From: JBNKFQ01 sp050289385
Lineage (GTDB): Bacteria > Pseudomonadota > Gammaproteobacteria > Pseudomonadales > Porticoccaceae
Assembly: GCA_050289385.1 (NCBI GenBank)
Contig: JBNKFQ010000083.1
Location: forward strand, 1-48,942
Reading direction: 5' to 3'
DNA length: 48,942 nt
Positions 25,004 through 33,686 of the stretch are shown here, one piece after another. Position 1 is the first letter of the stretch, and each line of letters opens with the position of its first letter. The translations under genes and the position numbers were made by a program. The notes beneath the pieces are model-generated. The model did not search any database, was not told the DNA's origin, and saw nothing but the letters and a program-made list of their open reading frames with translations.

Positions 25004-25036
25004 CTATAGGGGAGTAATCTTAAGGAAAGCTTAAGA
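25003..25036 (-). promoter_or_regulatory. PmrA/QseB-type box and promoter of the hemolysin-family operon
   Basis: TCTTAAG-N5-CTTAAGA at 25018-25036 is a 19-bp dyad containing CTTAAG (25019-25024) and CTTAAG (25030-25035) spaced by five bases. This is the exact spacing known for PmrA/QseB-family sites. The minus-strand -10 box TATAGT (complement of 25003-25008) begins ten bases downstream, so the box covers the -35 region, as in activator-dependent promoters. The matching type of regulator is encoded at 19674-20333. Confidence 0.6.
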
Positions 25037-25065
25037 GTGCTGTCTGTTCCCGAATACCGGAATAT

Positions 25066-25257
25066 TTACCGGATTCTTTCATCATTACCAAAAACCTCGT
25101 CTTTCCAGTCAGCGCCCAGCCTGGCTTCGATATATTCACGAATGAACTGCCGTACCTTCTGTGACGGGGTGACATCCTCCTCAGCGCACAATTTGTCAAA
25201 CAGCGCCTTTTTCTTGGGGTCGATCAGCAATGTGAGTCTGGCGGTTCTGTGTTCCAT
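25066..25257 (-). CDS. Ribbon-helix-helix DNA-binding protein
   Basis: A protein of 63 residues with the Arc/CopG layout: a short basic strand (HRTARLTLLID) followed by two helices (PKKKALFDKLCAEED and TPSQKVRQFIREYIEARL). The start has a strong AAAGGA ribosome site. No partner toxin gene is adjacent: downstream lies the hemolysin-family operon and upstream the divergent dauA. A perfect palindrome directly downstream of its -10 box suggests self-repression. Whether it also controls dauA or the neighbouring operon is open; the positions make either possible. Confidence 0.8.
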   Translation of the reverse strand: MEHRTARLTLLIDPKKKALFDKLCAEEDVTPSQKVRQFIREYIEARLGADWKDEVFGNDERIR

Positions 25258-25273
25258 GGGCAGGTCCTTTGTA

Positions 25274-25317
25274 TGTTAATCATATTAACATTGTATTGTT
25301 TTGAAATGAGATCACAA
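25274..25317 (-). promoter_or_regulatory. Promoter and palindromic operator of the ribbon-helix-helix gene
   Basis: On the minus strand, TTGTGA (complement of 25312-25317) and TACAAT (complement of 25290-25295) are separated by 16 bases. They match -35 and -10 consensus at four and five positions. The perfect 7-bp palindrome TGTTAAT-CAT-ATTAACA (25274-25290) starts at the -10 box and covers the transcription start, a typical position for an autorepressor site. Confidence 0.6.
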
Positions 25318-25357
25318 TACACATATCCTGAAACCATCAATCTTGTTGGAAAATACC

Positions 25358-27121
25358 GTGGCGCACCGTGCACATCTTTTTTCCCTGCGCATAGCTCACG
25401 CTTTGCGCGAAGCCCTTAATGAAGCGCCTTATAGCGGCGCGAGGCTTATGCGTGACCTGATGGCGGGTATTACAGTCGGCATCATTGCGATTCCTCTGGC
25501 AATGGCGCTGGCAATCGCAAGTGGTGTGGCGCCGCAATACGGACTTTATACGGCGTTTATTGCCGGCTTGCTGATTCCTCTGACAGGCGGCTCTCGCTAC
25601 AGTGTGTCTGGCCCAACGGCGGCTTTTGTCGTGATTTTATATCCGGTTGTTCAACATTACGGGCTGGCTGGCCTGTTGATGGCCAGTATTATTGCTGGCG
25701 TCATATTGATAGTGATGGCCTTGCTGAGGCTGGGGCGTTATATAGAATACATCCCTGAACCGGTCACCATGGGTTTTACCGGTGGTATTGCGGTAGTTAT
25801 TGTCACCCTTCAGCTAAAGGATTTCCTTGGCCTCAATATTGCGGCCATGCCTGAACATTTTACCGGCAAAATTGCGGCGCTGGTCGCAGCTGTACCTGAG
25901 TTCTTGCCAGCGAGTCTGTTGACAGGGCTGGTTACTCTGGCCGCAATGTTGCTGTGGCCGCGTTTGAAAACGCCCGTTCCCCCTCATCTTCCAGCCGTTA
26001 TTATTGGCGGTGTCCTCGCCTATGCATTAAATAGCCACGGCTACTCCGTTGCCACCATTGGTTCTACCTTTAATTACGTTTTGCCAGACGGCACTTCGGG
26101 GATTGGCATCCCGTCGGTATTACCCGATTTTGAATGGCCGTGGCAACGCGTTCAGCCCGGCGAATCGGCTCTGGTGTTTGATTGGCAGCTTGCCCAGGAT
26201 TTGTTATCGGCTGCATTTGCCATTGCCATGCTCGGTGCAATCGAATCGCTGTTGTGTGCCGTTGTACTTGATGGTATGAGCGGCAAAAAGCACAGTGCGA
26301 ACAGTGAACTACTGGGGCAAGGCTTGGGTAATATCGTGGTGCCATTTTTTGGCGGTATTACTGCCACGGCGGCCATTGCCAGATCTGCAGCCAACCTGAA
26401 AGCCGGAGCACAGTCTCCGATAGCCGCTATGGTGCACGCGGTCGTCGTGTTGATTGCCCTGGTTTCACTGTCCGGCTTGCTGGCATATCTGCCAATGCCC
26501 GGTCTGGCTGCGCTGCTAATGGTGGTTGCCTGGAACATGAGTGACGCGCCAAAGGCGTTTCATTTGATAAGAACGGCTCCCCGCAGTGACATTTTTGTAT
26601 TTGTGGTTTGTTTTGCGCTCACTGTGCTGTTTGACATGGTGATTGCCATCACTGCAGGTATTGTTCTGGCTTCCCTGCTTTTTATGAAGCAAGTGGCTGA
26701 GATGACCAGGGTGAGCGATATAACGGAAAACAAAAAGCTGGTAGATGTGGTTGTTCCGCGCGATTGGAAAGTATTCAAAATTAATGGACCTCTGTTTTTT
26801 GTCGCCGCAGATCGAGTGTTTGGAGAGTTATCTTTATTGTGCGACAAGCAAAAGGGGATGGTTTTGTATCTGGATGGTGTGTCTATTCTGGATTCTGGTG
26901 GTATTTCTGCTCTGTCCAGATTTATAGATAAATGCGCAAGGTTCAATACTCGACTGTATTTGGCAGATTTTCAGTATCAACCGCTGAAGACATTATCAAA
27001 AGCCGGCTTTATGCCCGACAACAGGGTTTGCACGGTTTTTTCAACATTGTCTGGCGCACTGGCTGATTTGCCTGCGCCAGAACAAACGACTGGCGCTCAT
27101 TTGGCAAATGCTGACAGTTAA
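25358..27121 (+). CDS. dauA: SulP/SLC26 transporter, DauA-like
   Basis: An inner-membrane anion transporter of about 587 residues. Two or more start codons are possible; the GTG at 25358 has TTGGAAAA eight bases before it. The SulP core (about 30-440) contains GITVGIIAIPLAMALAI and SVSGPTAAFVVILYP, nearly the wording of E. coli DauA (YchM), the C4-dicarboxylate carrier. A cytosolic STAS domain follows (about 470-560; LDGVSILDSGGISALSRF). Its stop is only five bases from the end of argH on the other strand, so the two genes meet tail to tail with no room for separate terminators. Confidence 0.88.
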   Translation: MAHRAHLFSLRIAHALREALNEAPYSGARLMRDLMAGITVGIIAIPLAMALAIASGVAPQYGLYTAFIAGLLIPLTGGSRYSVSGPTAAFVVILYPVVQHYGLAGLLMASIIAGVILIVMALLRLGRYIEYIPEPVTMGFTGGIAVVIVTLQLKDFLGLNIAAMPEHFTGKIAALVAAVPEFLPASLLTGLVTLAAMLLWPRLKTPVPPHLPAVIIGGVLAYALNSHGYSVATIGSTFNYVLPDGTSGIGIPSVLPDFEWPWQRVQPGESALVFDWQLAQDLLSAAFAIAMLGAIESLLCAVVLDGMSGKKHSANSELLGQGLGNIVVPFFGGITATAAIARSAANLKAGAQSPIAAMVHAVVVLIALVSLSGLLAYLPMPGLAALLMVVAWNMSDAPKAFHLIRTAPRSDIFVFVVCFALTVLFDMVIAITAGIVLASLLFMKQVAEMTRVSDITENKKLVDVVVPRDWKVFKINGPLFFVAADRVFGELSLLCDKQKGMVLYLDGVSILDSGGISALSRFIDKCARFNTRLYLADFQYQPLKTLSKAGFMPDNRVCTVFSTLSGALADLPAPEQTTGAHLANADS

Positions 27122-27126
27122 ACCGG

Positions 27127-28527
27127 TTACGCCTTGCGCCTGGAGAGCTGCTTGTTGGCCCGAGCTACAGCCTGCCTGACCTGGCCCGGCGCAGTACCTC
27201 CGATGTGACCTCTGGCAGCGACAGACCCTTCCAGGGTCAATACCTCAAATACATTCTGATCAATTACATCGGAAAACTGTTTGAGTTCTTCCAGAGTCAT
27301 ATCTGACAGATCTTTTCCCTGCTCAATACCATAGGCAACAGACTTGCCGACAATTTCGTGAGAGTCGCGAAACGGAATGCCCTTGCGAACCAGATAGTCG
27401 GCCAGGTCGGTGGCGGTGGAAAAACCGCGTTTGGCAGCTTCGTACATATTGTCTTTTTTGCTGACAATTGCCGGCGCCATGTCTGCAAAAGCGCGCAGAC
27501 AGTCCTTTACGGTGTCCACGGTATCGAACAGCGGTTCCTTGTCTTCCTGATTGTCCTTGTTGTAGGCCAGTGGCTGGGATTTCATCAGGGTCAGCAGACT
27601 GATCAGGTGACCGTTGACACGGCCTGTCTTGCCACGCACCAGTTCCGGCACGTCGGGATTTTTCTTTTGCGGCATAATCGACGAGCCGGTGCAAAAGCGG
27701 TCCGGAATATCGATAAAGTCAAACTGGGCAGAACTCCACAGAACAAGTTCTTCGGACGCGCGTGACAAATGGGTGAGCAACATGCTGGCAAAGGCGCAGA
27801 ATTCGATAGCGAAATCGCGATCGCTAACGGAATCCAGAGAGTTTTCAGTGGGGCCGTCAAAGCCCAGGAGCGAAGCTGTCATGCTGCGATTAATCGGGTA
27901 GGTTGTTCCCGCCAGAGCGGCTGCACCGAGAGGTGACTGGTTAAGGCGCTTGCGGCAATCCTGCAACCGACTGTAGTCTCTTTCCAGCATTTCGAACCAG
28001 GCCAGCAGATGGTGGCCAAATGTAACGGGTTGAGCTGTTTGCAGGTGGGTAAAGCCCGGCATAATGGTATCGGCTTCTTTTTCTGCGAGTGTCAACAACC
28101 CCTGTTGCAGTCGAGTCAGTTCAGTGGCAATTTTATCAATCTCGTCCCGCAGCCACAGGCGAATATCAGTGGCTACCTGATCATTGCGCGAGCGACCGGT
28201 ATGCAGTTTTTTGCCGGTAATACCTATGCGTTTTGTCAGCTCTGCCTCAATGTTCATGTGAACATCTTCAAGTTCTACAGACCAGTCAAAATTACCGGCT
28301 TTGATATCCGCCAGAATCGAATGCAGCCCGTCGCTGATTTGCTGGTACTCTTCATCGCTGAGTACGCCAGTGCTGGCCAGCATCTCACCATGCGCCAGCG
28401 AACCGCGAATATCTTGCGCCGCCATGCGCTGGTCAAAGCTTACCGATGCGGTAAAACGGGCGACAAATTCATCGGTTGCTTCACTGAAGCGACCGCCCCA
28501 AGCCTGGTTGGTGTGTTTTTTGGTCAT
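27127..28527 (-). CDS. argH: Argininosuccinate lyase
   Basis: Last step of arginine synthesis: argininosuccinate to arginine and fumarate. It has 466 residues. The fumarase/aspartase superfamily signature GSSIMPQKKNPD contains the catalytic serine loop; GRFSEATDEFVARFTASVSFD and TGRSRNDQVATD are ArgH hallmarks. Divergent to algZ across 127 bases, the arrangement known in pseudomonads. Fumarate from this reaction can be used by FumC, encoded 10 kb away, but no shared regulation is visible. Confidence 0.96.
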   Translation of the reverse strand: MTKKHTNQAWGGRFSEATDEFVARFTASVSFDQRMAAQDIRGSLAHGEMLASTGVLSDEEYQQISDGLHSILADIKAGNFDWSVELEDVHMNIEAELTKRIGITGKKLHTGRSRNDQVATDIRLWLRDEIDKIATELTRLQQGLLTLAEKEADTIMPGFTHLQTAQPVTFGHHLLAWFEMLERDYSRLQDCRKRLNQSPLGAAALAGTTYPINRSMTASLLGFDGPTENSLDSVSDRDFAIEFCAFASMLLTHLSRASEELVLWSSAQFDFIDIPDRFCTGSSIMPQKKNPDVPELVRGKTGRVNGHLISLLTLMKSQPLAYNKDNQEDKEPLFDTVDTVKDCLRAFADMAPAIVSKKDNMYEAAKRGFSTATDLADYLVRKGIPFRDSHEIVGKSVAYGIEQGKDLSDMTLEELKQFSDVIDQNVFEVLTLEGSVAARGHIGGTAPGQVRQAVARANKQLSRRKA

Positions 28528-28549
28528 GAACAGGTTCTATATTGAATAG

Positions 28550-28578
28550 TTGGAATATGTTAAAACAGCCATTATATA
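28550..28578 (+). promoter_or_regulatory. Possible promoter of algZ
   Basis: TTGGAA (28550-28555), a 17-base spacer and TATATA (28573-28578) resemble -35 and -10 boxes, about 75 bases before the algZ start codon. Both match consensus at only four of six positions. Confidence 0.3.
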
Positions 28579-28654
28579 GAAACGGCGCGTGTGGTGCCGG
28601 AATAACTTCAGGGGTTCGGCCTGCAGGGAAAGCGGGTCTTTGTGCGGAAATTCA

Positions 28655-29758
28655 ATGAATGCTTTAAACAAATTGCGACGCTTTGCCAGGCCCGGCTATC
28701 AATCGCGCGCGCGCGCGAATCTTGATACCAGTTCTCATTCCGGATTTGTGTTACCCGATTTTTGCCGGGGAGAGGGGCTGTTATCCATAATTGTTATTGC
28801 TGAACTGCTGGCGATCCTGATTGTTATTTCAGATAGTGGTGTCGCCCGGTTTAACTGGATTCAGCTTGGCCAGGTGTCGATGTTGGCCTTGTGGATTGCG
28901 TTGCTTAACGCGCTGGTACTGTGTCAGTCGCGCAAGCTGTATGCCAGGCTGCCACAGGTGGTTGCTGTCAGCCTGGCATTTTTTGTGGTATTGCTGATTG
29001 CGATAGTTTGCACAGTGGCAGCACAATGGCTGACAAGCGCCTGGGGTTGGGGACAGGGGTTTGATGGCTGGCAGCTGTTGGAAATTGTGTTGCTGACGGC
29101 GATTCCCGCCGGTATCTTGTTGCGTTATCTGTATTTGCAACAGCAGTTGCGTGTTCAGCAAAAGGCAGAGTTGGAGTCGCGCATTCAGGCTTTGCAGTCG
29201 AGAATTCGCCCCCATTTTTTGTTTAACAGCATGAATATGATCGCGTCTCTGATTGCATCCGATCCGCAAAAAGCCGAAAGAGTGGTAGAGGATCTGGCAG
29301 ATTTGTTCCGTTATGCTCTGGCTGAATCGCAAACGCTGGTGCCCTTGCGTGATGAATTGTCACTGTGTCGCCGTTATCTCGCACTGGAGGGCATGCGCTT
29401 GGGCAAACGCTTGAAAGTGTCCTGGGAGATAGGTGATTATGGCGACGATGTGCGAATACCTTGTTTGACTTTGCAACCGGTACTTGAGAACGCTATATAC
29501 CATGGTATTCAGTTAATGGCCGAAGGTGGCACAATTACGGTGTCGGTGGCTCGCAAAGGCGACCGTATGATTATTGAGGTGACCAATCCGCGTTCTGCGG
29601 TTATGGATCGGCACAGTGGTCATCGGGTGGCGCGAAAAAATATAAACAGTCGGCTCGAAGCGCATTTCGGGATGTCGGCGTCTGTGACGGCAGAAGAGCG
29701 CGAGAATTGTTATATTACCCGAATCAGCTACCCGATTTCGGGTGCTGGCTCAAACTGA
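28655..29758 (+). CDS. algZ: LytS/AlgZ-family sensor histidine kinase
   Basis: A protein of 367 residues from the ATG at 28655 with GGAAA before it. Four hydrophobic helices lie in the N-terminal half (LLSIIVIAELLAILIVI and three further to about residue 160). The His_kinase domain has the phosphorylatable histidine in RIRPHFLFNSMN and the VLENAIYHGIQ N-box. This is the architecture of AlgZ (FimS), partner of AlgR in pseudomonads. The glycine-rich boxes typical of other kinases are reduced, which is normal in this subfamily. algR starts 12 bases downstream. A (CG)7-type run occurs in codons 17-21. Confidence 0.87.
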   Translation: MNALNKLRRFARPGYQSRARANLDTSSHSGFVLPDFCRGEGLLSIIVIAELLAILIVISDSGVARFNWIQLGQVSMLALWIALLNALVLCQSRKLYARLPQVVAVSLAFFVVLLIAIVCTVAAQWLTSAWGWGQGFDGWQLLEIVLLTAIPAGILLRYLYLQQQLRVQQKAELESRIQALQSRIRPHFLFNSMNMIASLIASDPQKAERVVEDLADLFRYALAESQTLVPLRDELSLCRRYLALEGMRLGKRLKVSWEIGDYGDDVRIPCLTLQPVLENAIYHGIQLMAEGGTITVSVARKGDRMIIEVTNPRSAVMDRHSGHRVARKNINSRLEAHFGMSASVTAEERENCYITRISYPISGAGSN

Positions 29759-29770
29759 TAACAGAATAAT

Positions 29771-30508
29771 ATGAAAGTATTGATCGTTGATGATGAACCG
29801 TTGGCACGGGAACGCCTGGTGAGGATGACGTCGTCAGTGGAGCACTGCAAAGTGGTTGGGCAAGCCGATTCCGGTTATGACGCCATTGAACTGACCCAAA
29901 TTACCAGTCCCGATGTGGTATTGATGGATGTGCGTATGCCGGGCATGGACGGAATCTCTGCCGCCCAGCACCTGGCAGAACTCGATCCCCCTCCTGCAGT
30001 GATATTTTGTACGGCGTATAACGACTACGCCGTGGAAGCGTTTTCCTCCCAGGCACTTGGTTATTTGCTGAAGCCGGTCAGGCAAGATGACCTTGAAGCC
30101 GCGCTGATGCGAGTGCGGCGACTGAACAAGGCTCAACTCGGTCAACTGGAGCAACAGCTCGGTGTGATCAACGGGCGCCGTGAACATGTAACTTCAAAAA
30201 ACCGTCGCGGTGTCGAGTTGATACCGATCTCTGACATTCGATTGTTTCAGGCAGACAACAAGTATGTAACGGCTTACCACACCGATGGTGAGGCTTTGCT
30301 GGATGAAACGCTCAAGGATCTGGAGGATGAACTTACCGGTGTATTTATTCGTATTCACCGCAATGCCCTGATTTCCGTGCCACATATTGAAGGGCTGGAG
30401 CGCAGGCAGGACGGGCAATATTTTGTGCGTCTTGCCGACCTCGATATTCGACCGCAAGTCAGCAGGCGGCACGTGGCACAACTGCGCAAGTTGCTCGAAA
30501 AACTCTGA
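29771..30508 (+). CDS. algR: LytTR-family response regulator AlgR
   Basis: A protein of 245 residues. The receiver domain has D8-D9 (IVDDEPLARERL), phospho-acceptor D54 (VLMDVRMPGMDG) and lysine in LLKPVRQDDL. A C-terminal LytTR DNA-binding domain (about 140-245) contains IRIHRNALISVPHIEGLE. In Pseudomonas aeruginosa AlgR controls alginate, type IV pili genes and more. The gene order argH-algZ-algR-hemC is the same here, and pil genes are encoded in this window. Whether it controls them in this organism is not shown by the sequence. Confidence 0.92.
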   Translation: MKVLIVDDEPLARERLVRMTSSVEHCKVVGQADSGYDAIELTQITSPDVVLMDVRMPGMDGISAAQHLAELDPPPAVIFCTAYNDYAVEAFSSQALGYLLKPVRQDDLEAALMRVRRLNKAQLGQLEQQLGVINGRREHVTSKNRRGVELIPISDIRLFQADNKYVTAYHTDGEALLDETLKDLEDELTGVFIRIHRNALISVPHIEGLERRQDGQYFVRLADLDIRPQVSRRHVAQLRKLLEKL

Positions 30509-30610
30509 CAGACGGCCCAGCCTCTCTCCTTTGTCCCGGATTGAACACCACCATTCTGTGTCACCGTGTTAAACTTTCGCCTCTGATTCACTGGCCACAA
30601 AAGGCTGTCC

Positions 30611-31546
30611 ATGAGCGAAAAACGCATCCGTATTGCCACGCGCAAGAGCCCTCTGGCGCTTTGGCAGGCTGAATTTGTTAAAGCGGAACTTGAAGTTCTC
30701 CATCCTGGTATAAATATTGAGTTGGTGGGTTTTACTACCAAAGGCGACAAGATACTGGATACCCCTTTGGCCAAGGTTGGCGGCAAGGGGCTGTTTGTTA
30801 AAGAGCTCGAAGTTGCGTTGCTGGAGGGGCGTGCAGATATTGCTGTGCACTCTATGAAAGACGTTCCCATGGAGTTTCCGGATGGGTTGGGTCTGGCTAC
30901 TATCTGCGAACGCGAAGATCCCACCGATGCTCTCGTATCCAATCAATATGACTCTCTGGAGGCGTTACCGGCAGGCAGTAGGGTAGGTACATCCAGTTTG
31001 CGTCGCCAGTGCCAGTTGCGCCAGCGTTTTCCGCAATTGAATGTGCTTGATCTGCGAGGTAATGTTAATACCCGGCTTGCCAAACTGGACAACGGCGAAT
31101 ACCAGGCAATTATATTGGCTACAGCCGGTTTGCTTCGCCTGGAAATGCACGAGCGGATCAGGCAGCGCCTGGCGCCTGAAGATTCCTTACCCGCCGGAGG
31201 TCAGGGCGCGGTTGGCATTGAGTGCCGGCTGGACGATGCAGAGACAATCGGTTTGCTGGCTCCCTTGCATCATCAACCCACTGCAAGCTGTGTACTGGCC
31301 GAACGGGCTATGAACCGGCATTTGCAGGGAGGCTGCCAGGTGCCTATCGCGTGTTACGCGGTGCTGGATCAAGGTGCGCAGCTTTGGTTGCGGGGCCTGG
31401 TCGGCTCACCAGACGGTTCCCGTATCCTGAGCGATGACATTCGGGGCAATGTACAGAGCGCCGAACAACTCGGCGTCGAATTGGCAGAACGCCTGATAGC
31501 CTGTGGCGCCGACACTATTTTGGCCGAGGTTTATCGCGATTCATGA
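30611..31546 (+). CDS. hemC: Porphobilinogen deaminase (hydroxymethylbilane synthase)
   Basis: A protein of 311 residues that joins four porphobilinogen units into hydroxymethylbilane. The dipyrromethane cofactor cysteine is C242 in LQGGCQVP, the same number as in E. coli. RIATRKSPLALWQAEFVK, KDVPMEFPDGL and the catalytic-aspartate region HSMKDVP are present. Its stop overlaps the hemD start (ATGA). Confidence 0.97.
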   Translation: MSEKRIRIATRKSPLALWQAEFVKAELEVLHPGINIELVGFTTKGDKILDTPLAKVGGKGLFVKELEVALLEGRADIAVHSMKDVPMEFPDGLGLATICEREDPTDALVSNQYDSLEALPAGSRVGTSSLRRQCQLRQRFPQLNVLDLRGNVNTRLAKLDNGEYQAIILATAGLLRLEMHERIRQRLAPEDSLPAGGQGAVGIECRLDDAETIGLLAPLHHQPTASCVLAERAMNRHLQGGCQVPIACYAVLDQGAQLWLRGLVGSPDGSRILSDDIRGNVQSAEQLGVELAERLIACGADTILAEVYRDS

Positions 31547-32322
31547 GCTTGCGCGGTCGCCGTATACTGATTGTTCGTCCGGTTCCCGAATCCGGCAAAG
31601 GCGGTGGTGATTCCTTTGTCAGCCACCTCAAAAACGCTGGCGCGCAGGTACTGCACTACCCGGTAATGACACTTACCTCTTTTTATGCTGGCCCCGAAGC
31701 TGAACAGGTAAAAGCGTCCGTGCGCAAGCTGGATCATTACGATGCTCTAATCTTTGTCAGTCGCACCGCTGCATTGTTGGGTGCGGTATGGCTGCATCGA
31801 TACTGGCCACAACTGCCCGCCAATATCAACGTTTTTAGCATTGGCAAAAGCACGGCCGGTGTACTCGCCGATGCCAATATCAAAGCGTGCTGTCCCGATG
31901 CCGATATGACCAGCGAAGGTTTGCTGGAATTGCCGGATTTGCAGAATATGCGGAATCGTCGTGTGTTGATCTTTCGTGGTGAGGGTGGACGCGAAACCCT
32001 TGCACGTGAATTGCAGGCAAGGGGAGGCGAAGTGAGTTATGTGGAGCTGTATCGGCGGGAGACCACGCGCCAGCATCAGTCCGATATCGGAGTGGCTCTG
32101 GCGGCCGGTGTTGATGCTATTGCCGTGCACAGTGGCGAATTGCTTTGGGAGTTGTTAAAAATTGTTGATGAACTGAAGGCAGACATACAAAAGACACCGG
32201 TAGTTGTGCCAGGAGAGCGGGTTGCAGAACTGGCCGGGCGAGCTGGTCTGAAAAATGTCATCGTAGCGGACAACGCCATGCCGCAGAGCATGGTATCCGC
32301 GCTGAACGGGTGGTACATTTAA
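31543..32322 (+). CDS. hemD: Uroporphyrinogen-III synthase
   Basis: Closes hydroxymethylbilane to uroporphyrinogen III. It has 259 residues. The family is poorly conserved; recognisable parts are RILIVRPVPE, FVSRTAALLG and the VYVELYRRET-like segment SYVELYRRE. Position between hemC and hemX settles the call. Translationally coupled to hemC by a 4-base overlap. Confidence 0.93.
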   Translation: MSLRGRRILIVRPVPESGKGGGDSFVSHLKNAGAQVLHYPVMTLTSFYAGPEAEQVKASVRKLDHYDALIFVSRTAALLGAVWLHRYWPQLPANINVFSIGKSTAGVLADANIKACCPDADMTSEGLLELPDLQNMRNRRVLIFRGEGGRETLARELQARGGEVSYVELYRRETTRQHQSDIGVALAAGVDAIAVHSGELLWELLKIVDELKADIQKTPVVVPGERVAELAGRAGLKNVIVADNAMPQSMVSALNGWYI

Positions 32323-32360
32323 CAGGCTCTAACGACTATTTATCAGAAGGCGTCATCATT

Positions 32361-33686
32361 GTGAGTAAGGACAAAAATGCCAGCGGCGATCACCCCGGTG
32401 ACGATGGGAAAGACGATCTGTCTGTGTCAACTGGCGATGCATTTGCAGCGCAAAACTCTGAAGCGGAAGCAGAAAACAACACATTGACCGAACCGGAGCC
32501 ACCCGTGCTCGACACCCCTGTCGCTGAAACTGCGGCGACTCCCAAAACGAATAAAAAAAGTCGAAAGAAAAGCGGTTGGGGCCGAGCGTTTCTGTGGTTG
32601 TTCAGGTTGGTAGTAATTGCTGCCCTGGGGGTTGGCGGTTATTACGGTTGGGACTATGTCAAACAGTACCTTGTAGAGGAAAAGAATACGGCAACGGCGT
32701 TGCGTGCCCTGTTTGAGAAGCAGAATGCTGAAATAGCAACCTTGCGACAGCAATTGCAAGCGCAATCAACTGTCCATCAGAAATTGATCCAACAGCAAGA
32801 GGGTTTGTCTGGCCTGGGCAAACAGTGGGCGGTACAGGAAAAGCGTACTCAGCAGCAACTGGCCGAACTGGATCGACGAGTGGCAAGCCAGGGCAGTCGT
32901 TTGCGGGCGCTGTCTACCACGACTCGCGATGACTGGTTGTTGGCTGAGGCAGAATACCTGTTGCGGCTCGCCAATCAGCGTTTGCTCACCGAACGCACGA
33001 CTGAAAATCCGGTGGCATTGCTGCAAACGGCAGACACAATTCTCAAGAATCTCGATGATCCGGCCCTGTTTGCAGTGCGCAAGCAAATCGCTTCGGATAT
33101 TACGGCGCTCAAAGTCGCCGGCAAGTTTGATCGTGAAGGTGTTTACTTGCAGTTGGCGTCGTTAAGTGAGGTGATACCAACCTTAAAGCTGCTGGTTACG
33201 CCCTGGCAGATGTGCCCTCCCCAGGCAGAATCGCCCGAAAACATGAACGCCGAAACTGAGGGTGAGTCGGGCTGGGTGGATCGCTTGTGGAACAACGCCA
33301 AACAGGCATTTGGTGGGATGTCCGGTTATTTTCGTATTCGCCACCGCGATCAGCCGATTGAACCGATGCCCGACGCTCGCGAAGAGCTTTGGCTGCGACA
33401 AAATTTGAGACTGATGCTTGAACAGGCGCAATTGGCGTTGTTGCGCGAAGAACAGGCGATATACCAAACCAGTCTGCAAAAAAGCAGTGAGTGGCTGAAA
33501 AGCTGGTTTGAAAGGAATCAACAGTCGGAGGTGTTAGCAGACCAGCTGTTGTCTTTGAGCAAGCAATCGGTGACACAAAGTTTGCCGGATATTTCGTTGT
33601 CACTGGATGCTTTGCGCGACTACATCAATCTTTGGCATATGCGCCACGAGGGCGGCAAAAGCAGCCCCGTTGGAGAAGATCAATGA
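32361..33686 (+). CDS. hemX: HemX family membrane protein
   Basis: 441 residues from the GTG at 32361 with AGAAGG upstream; an earlier in-frame GTG at 32310 would overlap hemD. A polar, acidic N-terminus, a single transmembrane helix (about residues 75-98; FLWLFRLVVIAALGVGGYYG) and a periplasmic coiled coil rich in glutamine (LFEKQNAEIATLRQQLQAQ) precede the HemX domain. The family was once thought a uroporphyrinogen methyltransferase, but it lacks that fold. The role is unknown; with HemY it may scaffold the heme pathway. Its stop overlaps hemY (ATGA). Confidence 0.9.
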   Translation: MSKDKNASGDHPGDDGKDDLSVSTGDAFAAQNSEAEAENNTLTEPEPPVLDTPVAETAATPKTNKKSRKKSGWGRAFLWLFRLVVIAALGVGGYYGWDYVKQYLVEEKNTATALRALFEKQNAEIATLRQQLQAQSTVHQKLIQQQEGLSGLGKQWAVQEKRTQQQLAELDRRVASQGSRLRALSTTTRDDWLLAEAEYLLRLANQRLLTERTTENPVALLQTADTILKNLDDPALFAVRKQIASDITALKVAGKFDREGVYLQLASLSEVIPTLKLLVTPWQMCPPQAESPENMNAETEGESGWVDRLWNNAKQAFGGMSGYFRIRHRDQPIEPMPDAREELWLRQNLRLMLEQAQLALLREEQAIYQTSLQKSSEWLKSWFERNQQSEVLADQLLSLSKQSVTQSLPDISLSLDALRDYINLWHMRHEGGKSSPVGEDQ

